A DNA stretch of 46,135 bases from Kitasatospora sp. Root107. Lineage in GTDB: Bacteria; Actinomycetota; Actinomycetes; Streptomycetales; Streptomycetaceae. The position numbers and the translations under genes are program-made. Every line of letters starts with the position of its first letter. Position 1 is the stretch's first letter. The notes under the pieces were generated by a model. It saw only the letters and a program-made list of their open reading frames with translations, ran no database searches and was not told the origin of the DNA. The stretch is taken from contig NZ_LMCT01000018.1 of the NCBI RefSeq assembly GCF_001424875.1, forward strand, positions 32,479 through 78,613, given 5' to 3'. Shown piece by piece: positions 7,829-14,143 of the stretch.

Positions 7829-8644
7829 TTGAAGCCGTCACGCGGCGAGTCACGTTCCAACAAGCCCACTCCCCGGCCAGGTGAAGACACACTTCGCCGT
7901 GTCCTTGCGAAGGCGCCCGCTGAACAGCGAGAGCTCACCGATGGCCGCGATACTGAGGCCGTTCTCATCGGCATGGTGCGCGAGTGGGACGAGATCCGGG
8001 GCGGCAACGTCCAGTGCGAGATCACCGGCAGTCGGTGGGCTCATGTGTCCGACGACTCATGGGTAATTGGTGACTTCCGCCCGTTTGGCGTGGGTGCGGA
8101 TATGTGTGCGGTCAGCAACCATGCCATGGCGCGCACCTTCGCCTCCGGCTACCAGAAACCGATCTTTGGTAGCGCACCCCCGGTCGCCTATTGGAGCGCG
8201 ATCACCACCCTGGAGGACGTCATACCCGTCATGCTCGCGGTCCTGGACCGCGAGCTGACCGGCGCCGTCGCATGCCTCGACTGGTATCTCCAGACCCCGT
8301 GCTCACCCAGGCTCTGCCCGCACCACCCGGACGCCGACGGAGCTCCATTCTGCGGCTCGGCCAGCTGCGCGGACGCGGCACCGGACAGCCCGTGCGACTG
8401 TCTCTGCGGGGGTGAGAACCACGGCATCGGCAGAGGCGCGCTCCGTTCCCCACGACCCGAGGCGCCCGACTGGTCCACCGTTCCGGCGCTTCTGTGGCAA
8501 CCAGGCTTCGGCACGGTGGAGGTGGATCCCATGCACCGCCGGATCGCTGGACGTAGTCCGTTCAGTCGGCACGGTACTCGCGTACGGGCGCCCTCATCGG
8601 CGTGGACCGGCACCGTGGAAGGTGCCTTAGCGGACCACAGCTGA
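7829..8644 (+). CDS. hypothetical Cys-rich protein with CGGxNHG motif
   Basis: A 271-residue protein beginning at TTG 7829, six bases after GAGAGG. Residues about 165-205 hold a dense Cys/His cluster (CPHHPDADGAPFCGSASC, then CDCLCGGENHG) that looks like a structural metal site. The CGGxNHG ending is something I associate with proteins on actinobacterial phages and plasmids, but I know no function. The N-terminal 30 residues are basic and probably disordered; the mid-region (WSAITTLEDVIPVMLAVLDR) is helical. It is divergent from the two-gene unit ending at 6812 and stops ten bases before the heptamers of att-like copy 2, consistent with mobile-element cargo. Confidence 0.6.
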   Translation: MKPSRGESRSNKPTPRPGEDTLRRVLAKAPAEQRELTDGRDTEAVLIGMVREWDEIRGGNVQCEITGSRWAHVSDDSWVIGDFRPFGVGADMCAVSNHAMARTFASGYQKPIFGSAPPVAYWSAITTLEDVIPVMLAVLDRELTGAVACLDWYLQTPCSPRLCPHHPDADGAPFCGSASCADAAPDSPCDCLCGGENHGIGRGALRSPRPEAPDWSTVPALLWQPGFGTVEVDPMHRRIAGRSPFSRHGTRVRAPSSAWTGTVEGALADHS

Positions 8645-8654
8645 GCAGCCGCTT

Positions 8655-8673
8655 GGTCTCACTTCTGGTCTCA
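8655..8673 (+). other. paired arm-type heptamers (GGTCTCA x2)
   Basis: GGTCTCA at 8655-8661 and again at 8667-8673, same orientation, 12-bp period, about 100 bp left of tRNA-Ser fragment 2. The geometry matches the other sets but the heptamer differs from the GGTTGCA type at 1763 and 11308. Confidence 0.5.
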
Positions 8674-8769
8674 TTCGCCCCCGTCCGGCCAGGTTCAATC
8701 GCTGCTCAGCCAGCCGCTTCACCACAGGTCAGAACGCATACGGATGCCGCCGGACAGCTCCGCGCAGAA

Positions 8770-8823
8770 TTGGAAAGCGTGTTGGGGGCAACCCCTCACG
8801 AGTTCGAATCTCGTATCCTCCGC
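8770..8823 (+). repeat. tRNA-Ser(GGA) 3' fragment, att-like copy 2
   Basis: The cleanest of the three copies. The TTGGAAA anticodon loop (GGA) is followed by the 3' anticodon stem, variable arm, T arm with TTCGAAT loop and acceptor strand ATCCTCC. Sequence before TTGGAAA is unrelated to a tRNA 5' half, so the fragment starts exactly at the anticodon loop, as expected for an integrase crossover there. Confidence 0.85.
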
Positions 8824-8842
8824 ACCCGCCCGCCAGGGCAAA

Positions 8843-8878
8843 CGAAGGCCCCGACCGGGAGACCGGCCGGGGCCTTCG
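8843..8878 (+). terminator. hairpin terminator after tRNA-Ser fragment 2
   Basis: A 16-bp stem (CGAAGGCCCCGACCGG pairing with its near-perfect complement, one A-C mismatch) and a GAGA loop. It lies 14 bp from the stop of the leftward PP2C gene, so it can terminate from both sides. Confidence 0.75.
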
Positions 8879-8891
8879 TCGTTGATGCGTC

Positions 8892-10151
8892 TCAGTTTCC
8901 GTCGCGACCGAACGTCTCCACGACTGCGTCCGTGTGTTTCGGCTGGGCAAGAAGCCGGCCCGCGACCGAAGCCCGGCGCTCAGGGGCCGACGTGGAGCCG
9001 ACAACGGCCGGCTTCCGGAGCAGGAGCAGCGCCGCGTCGTCGTGGAGCCGACCGCCGACGTGTGCCAGCAGTTCGTCGTGGAGTGCGGTGAGGGTACGGG
9101 ACGGCTCGTTCGACACGTGCCGCGCCACCCGCTCCATGAGCGGGTAGAACTCACGACTGTGGTTGCGGGCCTCGGTGACCCCGTCGGTGTAGAGGAGCAG
9201 CTGGTCACCGTCGGCGAAGGGCAGCACCTGGAGACTCGGGGTCTCGCCGGTGAGGGCCCGCAGCCCGAGCGGTGGAGCCGGATGCGTCGGCTCGACAGCC
9301 GTGACCTCAAAATCGCGAACCACCAGCGGCGGGGCGTGTCCGCAGTTGACCACCTCCATGCGCCCGGCCCCGGGGTACCCGACGACCACGGCGGTGACGA
9401 AGTCGTCGGGACCCAGGTTGCGCGCCAGGCTCCGCTCTATCCTGCCGACGGCGTCGAGGAGGTCCGGTTCGTCGTAGGCGGCCTCGCGGAAGACACCGAG
9501 CACCAGAGCGGCGGTGCCCACCGCGGGTAGCCCCTTGCCGCGCACGTCGCCGACGATCAGCCTGACCCCGTACGGAGTGGGGATCAGGGCGTAGAGGTCG
9601 CCGCCGATCCGGGCCTCCGCCGCGGCGGCGCTGTAGCGGACGGCCACCTGGAACTCGCCGACAGTGGCGGGCACGGGCTTGAGGAGGGCGTGCTGGGCAG
9701 CCTCGGCGACTGAGCGGACGGCCGCCAGTACCCGTTCGCGACGGCCGCGCAGCGCGCTGGCCTGGCTGCTCGCTAGGGTAACGGCGAGCAGCGCGGACAG
9801 CACGATTGCCTGCTCACGGACCGAAGCACCGCCACGGGCGCCGAGCACGGCACCCAGCGCCACGGCGAGGAAGCCGATCCGAAGCACTCCCCACGGGCTG
9901 GTGGTGGCGGCGGCCAGCGCAGGCCCGACGGCGAGCAGCGGCAACCAGGTCATCCCGGCTCCGCTGATGAGGGCGAGGAGTGCAACGGCAGAGACGATCA
10001 GTGAGGGCGCCCAGGCGGCGAGGTGGGCGGCGATGCGTGACTGCTCCGGCGGCGCTGTTCTCGGGGCCGGGCCCGCCGACCCCAGGCAAAGCCGCTTCCT
10101 GAGCTGCGACGTCGGCCGATGATCGCGCTGATGCTCTTGGGCATGGCTCAT
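8892..10151 (-). CDS. membrane PP2C/SpoIIE-type serine phosphatase
   Basis: A 419-residue protein. The N-terminal 140 residues carry several hydrophobic helices (AAWAPSLIVSAVALLALISG and SPWGVLRIGFLAVALGAVLG). The C-terminal SpoIIE/PP2C domain shows the metal-binding motifs ARIGGDLYALIP, IVGDVRGKGLPA, DDFVTAVVVGY, NCGHAPPLVV and LLLYTDGVTEARN, and ends with HDDAALLLL. These coordinate two Mg/Mn ions. Such Streptomyces phosphatases dephosphorylate anti-anti-sigma partners or other Ser-phosphorylated proteins; no partner is encoded nearby. The gene sits between att-like copies 2 and 3. Whether it is cargo or resident chromosome separated by integrations is not clear. Confidence 0.9.
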   Translation of the reverse strand: MSHAQEHQRDHRPTSQLRKRLCLGSAGPAPRTAPPEQSRIAAHLAAWAPSLIVSAVALLALISGAGMTWLPLLAVGPALAAATTSPWGVLRIGFLAVALGAVLGARGGASVREQAIVLSALLAVTLASSQASALRGRRERVLAAVRSVAEAAQHALLKPVPATVGEFQVAVRYSAAAAEARIGGDLYALIPTPYGVRLIVGDVRGKGLPAVGTAALVLGVFREAAYDEPDLLDAVGRIERSLARNLGPDDFVTAVVVGYPGAGRMEVVNCGHAPPLVVRDFEVTAVEPTHPAPPLGLRALTGETPSLQVLPFADGDQLLLYTDGVTEARNHSREFYPLMERVARHVSNEPSRTLTALHDELLAHVGGRLHDDAALLLLRKPAVVGSTSAPERRASVAGRLLAQPKHTDAVVETFGRDGN

Positions 10152-10247
10152 GTCCTCTTCCGCAGCTCTCTCCTGCTCATGGCGCGTGCGCCTGTCCGTT
10201 TCATCCAGAGAACAGGTAGCCGTGCGGGAGCCGCAAGGACGATATTT

Positions 10248-11006
10248 TCAGATAGTGAGCGAAAGGCCCCTGGTCACACGGCTCGCTGTCGGGACCAGCC
10301 GCGCTCGGACCTGTTCGATGCGGGAGAGCCGGTCTGCCCGGAGTGAGACACCGAGCGAGCCGAGTTTGTGCCCGCTGTACACGGGCACCGCGACGCAGAT
10401 CGTGCCCAGGGCGTACTCCTCCAGGTCCATGATGGCCGGGGCGGTGGGGGTTGAGTCGAGTTGCCGAAGCAGTTCGGAACGGTGGGTGATGGTGCGGGGC
10501 GTGAGGTCGGCGAGGGAATGCCGGGAGAGGTAGTCGTTGCGGGAGTCGTCGTCGAGCTCGCGCAGCACGCACTTGCCCAGCGCCGTGGCGTGCCCGGCGT
10601 CCTCGAATCCCACCCAGAGGTCGACCCGTGGTGACCGTGGGCCGTCGACAATCTCGGCGACCCGGATCTCGCCCTCCTCGTAGAAGGTCAGATAGGCGGC
10701 GGCCGATAGTTCGTCCCGCAGAGCGGCGAGCATGGGACGGATACGGGTGAGCAGCCCCTGGCCGCGGCTTCCGGCGTGCAGCGTGTGCAGCCTGTCTCCG
10801 ATGACGTACGCCCCGTCCTCCAGCTTCCGCAGGTACCCGTCGTGGACCAGCGTCCGCAGCAGGTGATAGGTGGTGGCCAGTGGCAGTCCTGCCTCACGTG
10901 CCAGCTGCTTCGCCGGAGCACCGCTCTCGTGTGCCCCTACGGCTTCCATCAAGCGGAAGGCTCGCTGCACTGAAGTGATGAGCGTAGGGCTGCCATGAGG
11001 ACCCAT
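10248..11006 (-). CDS. IclR-family transcriptional regulator
   Basis: A 252-residue regulator starting MGPHGSPTLITSVQRAFRLM. The N-terminal winged HTH (SVQRAFRLMEAVGAH, AKQLAREAGLPLATTYHLLR) is followed by the IclR effector domain (RVDLWVGFEDAGHATALGKC, then TPRTITHRSELLRQLD and CVAVPVYSGHKLGSLGVSL). IclR proteins control catabolic or specialised genes in response to small molecules. The open frame extends upstream to 11327 but shows no conserved sequence before 11006, and it would run through the PIN remnant, so the shorter start is preferred. No obvious target gene is adjacent; the PP2C gene downstream, 96 bp away on the same strand, could be co-transcribed. Confidence 0.88.
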   Translation of the reverse strand: MGPHGSPTLITSVQRAFRLMEAVGAHESGAPAKQLAREAGLPLATTYHLLRTLVHDGYLRKLEDGAYVIGDRLHTLHAGSRGQGLLTRIRPMLAALRDELSAAAYLTFYEEGEIRVAEIVDGPRSPRVDLWVGFEDAGHATALGKCVLRELDDDSRNDYLSRHSLADLTPRTITHRSELLRQLDSTPTAPAIMDLEEYALGTICVAVPVYSGHKLGSLGVSLRADRLSRIEQVRARLVPTASRVTRGLSLTI

Positions 11007-11074
11007 GTCACAAGCTTGCGCTCGGCGGCACCGCGCCAGCAAGCTCAGCCTGGACCGGCCCCGGCCGACCCGTT

Positions 11075-11180
11075 TCACACCGTCTCGTCGAGGTCCTTGG
11101 CCTCCCGGCTCAGCTGGTCGGCGAGGTCGATGCCCCGCACCTCGTATACGCGTTCGAGGACCGACTCGGCCTGGCTGGTC
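11075..11180 (-). pseudogene. C-terminal fragment of an unknown gene
   Basis: The leftward frame reads ESVLERVYEVRGIDLADQLS and ends DLDETV at a stop at 11075. It looks like a genuine protein C-terminus, but upstream it merges into the antisense of the PIN remnant. It may be the tail of a gene cut by deletion. I do not recognise the family. Confidence 0.25.
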
Positions 11181-11297
11181 GCCGCCACGGCGGAACTGCA
11201 GGGCCTGACCCTCCTGCACCGCGACCGGGACTTTGAGTGCATCGCTGCCTTCACCGGACAAGCTCTCCAGTGGTACGGACCCGCAGCCGGAAAGTAG
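11175..11297 (+). pseudogene. PIN-domain (VapC-type) toxin C-terminal remnant
   Basis: The last 40 codons before the TAG at 11297 read LVAATAELQGLTLLHRDRDF and then ECIAAFTGQALQWYGPAAGK. This matches the C-terminal end of PIN-domain ribonucleases, where the LLHRDRDF Asp residues belong to the metal site. No N-terminal part is present, and the upstream sequence belongs to the opposite-strand fragment. It is a truncated toxin gene, probably left by deletion at an element edge; the GGTTGCA heptamers follow directly. Confidence 0.55.
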
Positions 11298-11307
11298 ACC
11301 CAGGACT

Positions 11308-11326
11308 GGTTGCAGTTTTGGTTGCA
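11308..11326 (+). other. paired arm-type heptamers (GGTTGCA x2)
   Basis: GGTTGCA at 11308-11314 and 11320-11326, 12-bp period, direct orientation, about 100 bp left of tRNA-Ser fragment 3. The surrounding GCAGTTTTGGTTGCATTCA also occurs at 1767-1785, beside fragment 1, which pairs the two as opposite arms of one element. Confidence 0.55.
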
Positions 11327-11422
11327 TTCATCCCCGTCCCGCACCGTTCACAGCCCCGCCCGATAGCCGTTCCGGCGCAGGTCAGGACAGCGCTGATCTA
11401 TCGCGAACAGCCGGACGAAAAT

Positions 11423-11476
11423 TTGGAAGGCGTGTTGGGGGCAACCCCTCACGAGTTCGAATCTCGTATCCTCCGC
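11423..11476 (+). repeat. tRNA-Ser(GGA) 3' fragment, att-like copy 3
   Basis: The same 54-bp block as copy 2, with a single difference (TTGGAAG instead of TTGGAAA at the anticodon loop/stem border). Again there is no tRNA 5' half. Heptamers lie on both sides: GGTTGCA type to the left and AGTCTCA type to the right. Confidence 0.85.
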
Positions 11477-11497
11477 CTCTGCCCGCCAGGGCAGCTC

Positions 11498-11530
11498 GAA
11501 GGCCCCGACCGCTCAGCGGTCGGGGCCTTC
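11498..11530 (+). terminator. hairpin terminator after tRNA-Ser fragment 3
   Basis: A perfect 15-bp stem (GAAGGCCCCGACCGC) with a TCA loop, equivalent to those after copies 1 and 2. Confidence 0.75.
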
Positions 11531-11719
11531 GGCGTTCACAGTCTCATCTGTAGTCTCAACGGCCCTTTTCGGAGCCCTCCGGATCGCCACCCTCGGCGTC
11601 CTTTGGCCACCTGCCAGATACCGGGCTGCCATTGCGGTGGACGACCAGCCCATGAGCTGTATGACCACTCGCTCAGGGCGCCGAGGACCCCGAGCTCGCC
11701 AAGCATTTCGGCGTGGCAC
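11513..11719 (-). pseudogene. tyrosine integrase C-terminal remnant
   Basis: Reading leftward toward att-like copy 3, the frame contains PERVVIQLMGWSSTAMAARY (11618-11668). This matches the C-terminal region of phage-type tyrosine recombinases, where the usual LMGWSSTAMAARYQH segment ends at the nucleophilic Tyr. After it the sequence no longer follows the family, although a tail reading VETTDETVN runs to the core. The catalytic Arg/His boxes upstream are absent. An integrase gene ending at an att core is the usual layout, so this supports the att interpretation. The gene is clearly non-functional. Confidence 0.6.
11540..11558 (+). other. paired arm-type heptamers (AGTCTCA x2)
   Basis: AGTCTCA at 11540-11546 and 11552-11558, 12-bp period, 64 bp right of copy 3 and inside the 3' end of the integrase remnant. 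It resembles the GGTCTCA pair at 8655. Confidence 0.5.
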
Positions 11720-11777
11720 GCGGCACGATCGATAAGGCCCCGTGGCGGTTGCGGTGCCGGCGGACCCGCCGCGAGCA

Positions 11778-12743
11778 CTAGCGCACCGAGCGACCGCGGG
11801 ACGCCGCCCGGCTCATCTCCTCCCAGCGGGTGCGCAGCAGGAGCGCGGCCCAACTGCGGTAGGGCGCCCAGCGGTCGCTGATCCCGGCGAGCCGGCGCGC
11901 GTCGGAGGCGGCGGGATCGCCGAGTCCGTAGGCATCGGCCATCGAGGCGTGGAGCCGACGTTCATGGCGGGGGAAGGTGTCGGGGTGTCCGGCACCGCGG
12001 ATGAGGATGAGCTCCGCGGAGAAGGGGCCGATGCCGGGCAGGGTCCGCAGATGAGCGAGGGCGTCCTCCACCGGCATCGCGCGCAGCCCGGCGGCGTCGA
12101 GATCACCGGCGAGAGCCGCGTCGGCAAGGAGACGCAGCCGTTCGACCTTCGTCTCGGGCAGGCCCGGAAAACCGCTGAGTCCGCGAAGGACCAGAGGGGT
12201 GGGGAAGGCGTGCAGCGACTCTCCCGCGACGGTGACGCGCTGTCCATGGTGCTCGGAGATGCGGGCCTTGATCGCGGCGGCCTGGACCATCCGGATGCGG
12301 TGGCCGATGACCGCCCAGGCCGCAGCCTCGTACGGCGAGTAGAAGCACACCGGCCGCAACCCCGGGTACGCCGCGATGAGTTCGGCCAGGACCGGATCGT
12401 CCTCGGCGAGCCGTGGGAACCCGCTGCCATCGACGTCGAGCGAGAGGATGCGGGCCATTTGCGCCCGCACCGCGCTCCCACCATTCGATTCCGCAGCTGC
12501 CGGGCCCATCCTCTCCTCGCCCGGATTCCCGGTGTGCACGGTGACATCCGCCAGCACGGTGCCCTCCGGGTCGTTCGCCTGCCACACGCTCGCGCTCACC
12601 GTCGAGCGGCCGTCGTCGGAGGGAAAGGCCAGGCGCAGCACTCTGCCGTCCGAGGTGTACCCGGCGGGTGTGAAGCCCTCCAGGAAGTGCATGCTCGCCG
12701 CGAGGGAGAAGGGCCCGCGCGGGGTGATGGCGACGGCGGTCAT
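11778..12743 (-). CDS. AlkA-like DNA-3-methyladenine glycosylase (HhH-GPD)
   Basis: A 321-residue protein with an AlkA-like N-terminal domain (ITPRGPFSLAASMHFLEGF) and a C-terminal HhH-GPD glycosylase domain. The hairpin-helix-hairpin reads LRTLPGIGPFSAELILIRGA, and the C-terminal RWAPYRSWAALLLRTRW corresponds to the RWxPWRSYA segment of AlkA. The family flips out alkylated bases and cuts the glycosidic bond. Where AlkA has PDDYL, with the catalytic Asp, this protein reads PRHERRL, so the catalytic Asp seems replaced. The gene starts two bases after the VOC gene ends, so both form one transcript facing the MarR regulator. Confidence 0.82.
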   Translation of the reverse strand: MTAVAITPRGPFSLAASMHFLEGFTPAGYTSDGRVLRLAFPSDDGRSTVSASVWQANDPEGTVLADVTVHTGNPGEERMGPAAAESNGGSAVRAQMARILSLDVDGSGFPRLAEDDPVLAELIAAYPGLRPVCFYSPYEAAAWAVIGHRIRMVQAAAIKARISEHHGQRVTVAGESLHAFPTPLVLRGLSGFPGLPETKVERLRLLADAALAGDLDAAGLRAMPVEDALAHLRTLPGIGPFSAELILIRGAGHPDTFPRHERRLHASMADAYGLGDPAASDARRLAGISDRWAPYRSWAALLLRTRWEEMSRAASRGRSVR

Positions 12744-12745
12744 GG

Positions 12746-13117
12746 TCAGCCCTCGTGTGTGGTGATGGCGTAGCCCTCCGGTCCGACGAAGGTGAACATC
12801 CTGCCGAACGGACCATCCTCGGGGGCCTTGACGATGGGGATCCCGGCGGAGTGGAGCCGGTCGTGCAGGGCTTGCGCGTCAGTGGTCCGGAACCACAGGG
12901 CGACCCCGAGGCCGGGTCGCTCGACGGCGTCGAGATCCACTCCCGGCAGCGGCTCGCGGACGGCGAACGGAACCGGCTCGGTGGCGAACACCACGGCGCC
13001 GGGCGGCGAAGCGGGCGTCCGGCGCAGCCCGAGGTGCTCCTCGTAGAAGGCGGCGGCGGCTTCGACATTGCGCACCTGCAGAGCGATGAAGTCCGGCCCG
13101 CTGACGGTGACAGTCAT
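12746..13117 (-). CDS. VOC-family protein (glyoxalase/bleomycin-resistance fold)
   Basis: A 123-residue single-unit vicinal-oxygen-chelate protein: MTVTVSGPDFIALQVRNVEA, FYEEHLGLRRTP, LWFRTTDAQALHDRL and TFVGPEGYAITTHEG are the usual beta-alpha-beta-beta-beta repeats. VOC proteins are metal-dependent enzymes or drug-binding proteins. The ATG at 13117 has GGAG five bases upstream; the longer open frame to 13177 would run through a regulatory palindrome. It leads the two-gene operon with the glycosylase and is divergent from marR, so it is probably the main target of that repressor. Confidence 0.88.
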   Translation of the reverse strand: MTVTVSGPDFIALQVRNVEAAAAFYEEHLGLRRTPASPPGAVVFATEPVPFAVREPLPGVDLDAVERPGLGVALWFRTTDAQALHDRLHSAGIPIVKAPEDGPFGRMFTFVGPEGYAITTHEG

Positions 13118-13139
13118 GAGTACTCCTTGAACACGGTGT

Positions 13140-13157
13140 ATGTCAGGACTTTGACAT
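13140..13157. promoter_or_regulatory. palindromic operator A (ATGTCA-N6-TGACAT)
   Basis: A perfect 6-bp inverted repeat with a 6-bp spacer, 23 bp upstream of the VOC start codon. It shares the ATGTCA/TGACAT half-sites with operator B, 45 bp away. Likely a MarR dimer site controlling the VOC-glycosylase operon. Confidence 0.65.
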
Positions 13158-13184
13158 GCCCCGAAAATAGACGGCACCTTCCAT

Positions 13185-13206
13185 GCATGTCAAACTCCTG
13201 ACATGC
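13185..13206. promoter_or_regulatory. palindromic operator B (GCATGTCA-N6-TGACATGC)
   Basis: A perfect 8-bp inverted repeat with a 6-bp spacer. It overlaps the proposed ATG of marR (13203), so binding would block the start of its own gene. This fits autorepression, and perhaps a leaderless marR transcript. Confidence 0.7.
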
Positions 13207-13661
13207 ATGATGGGACACCCTCCAGCCAGGCCCCGGCCGCCGACGTGACCGAGCGCCTGGGATATCGCCTCAAGCGCGCCGCCGCCGCACTGCGAGGCGC
13301 GATGGACAGAGCGCTGCGTGAGTACGACCTGACGGTGCCGCAGTACGCCTGCCTCGAACTCCTGGACCAGCGCCCTGGCCTGTCCAATGCCGAGCTGGCC
13401 CGCGGCACCTTCGTTACGCGGCAGTCCATGAATGTCGTCCTGCGCGGACTGCAAGACGCCGGCCTCATCACCCGGCCGGCCACCACCGACCGCGGCCGTG
13501 CTCTGCCCGCCCACCTCACCGAGAAGGGCCACCGCCGCCTCGCGGCGGCACGCTCCACTGTCTACGCCATCGACCAACGCATGACCGACGCAGTCCCGGA
13601 GCAACGTCTCGCCCAGCTCCTCGCCGACGTCGACCGTATGGCGGCGGCACTCGACGGGTGA
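13203..13661 (+). CDS. MarR-family transcriptional regulator
   Basis: A 152-residue winged-helix regulator. LGYRLKRAAAALRGAMDRAL is the N-terminal dimer helix. The HTH is LSNAELARGTFVTRQSMNVV, and the wing carries the family Asp/Arg signature TTDRGRALPAHLTEKG. MarR proteins are dimeric repressors released by phenolics, oxidants or drugs. It is divergent from the VOC-glycosylase operon, with two matching palindromes between them, the standard self-plus-neighbour control layout. The ATG at 13203 lies inside operator B with no Shine-Dalgarno sequence before it. Translation is either leaderless or starts at the GTG at 13245 (VTERLGYR). Confidence 0.9.
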   Translation: MHDGTPSSQAPAADVTERLGYRLKRAAAALRGAMDRALREYDLTVPQYACLELLDQRPGLSNAELARGTFVTRQSMNVVLRGLQDAGLITRPATTDRGRALPAHLTEKGHRRLAAARSTVYAIDQRMTDAVPEQRLAQLLADVDRMAAALDG

Positions 13662-14143
13662 GCGCGGCCACGCGTCGAGCTGTCACCAGTCAGAACGCGA
13701 CCGTTGGCAGCTACGGATGCTCCTGAACGGTCGGGCGAACAGTTGGTGGGCGTACGGATCTCGTCAGCTGGGGCCGGGTGCGTCACTCGCGTGACCACTC
13801 CGTCTCGGCCTGGGGTTCGCCGACAGTATCGGCTCCTTCCCAGAGGCGGATCCTGACCGCCCGGGGGCCGGGAGCGGGCAGGGAGAGCTTGCGCACGAAC
13901 ACGTCCCGCAGGTGGTTGGCCGCACTCCACGGGATTCTGTTCCCGCTTGCACTGCGGCTCGGCCGCCCGGTCACCGTTGAGATGTTGCCGCCGCCTCCGT
14001 TGCCAGTCCGAGGCCCGGGTCGATACAGCGGGTGCGTGCGATAAGCGGAAGCTGGGGTTAGCAGTAAAGTTACTTATCGTAATTACTTGTTACACTCGGT
14101 ACTGCCCACGGGAGTTGACCGCGATACCGAGGAGACCAGCGCG
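13662..14143. other. intergenic region with possible remnant and AT-rich promoter
   Basis: No confident gene. On the minus strand a frame ending at 13783 reads NHLRDVFVRKLSLPAPGPRA and RIRLWEGADTV. This looks protein-like, but it has no convincing start or ribosome-binding site and could be a gene remnant. Near the right end, 14061-14096 is strikingly AT-rich for this genome: two TTACTT boxes 13 bp apart (14070 and 14083), then TACACT at 14091-14096, a plausible -10 box 47 bp before the start of the next gene. Confidence 0.4.
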
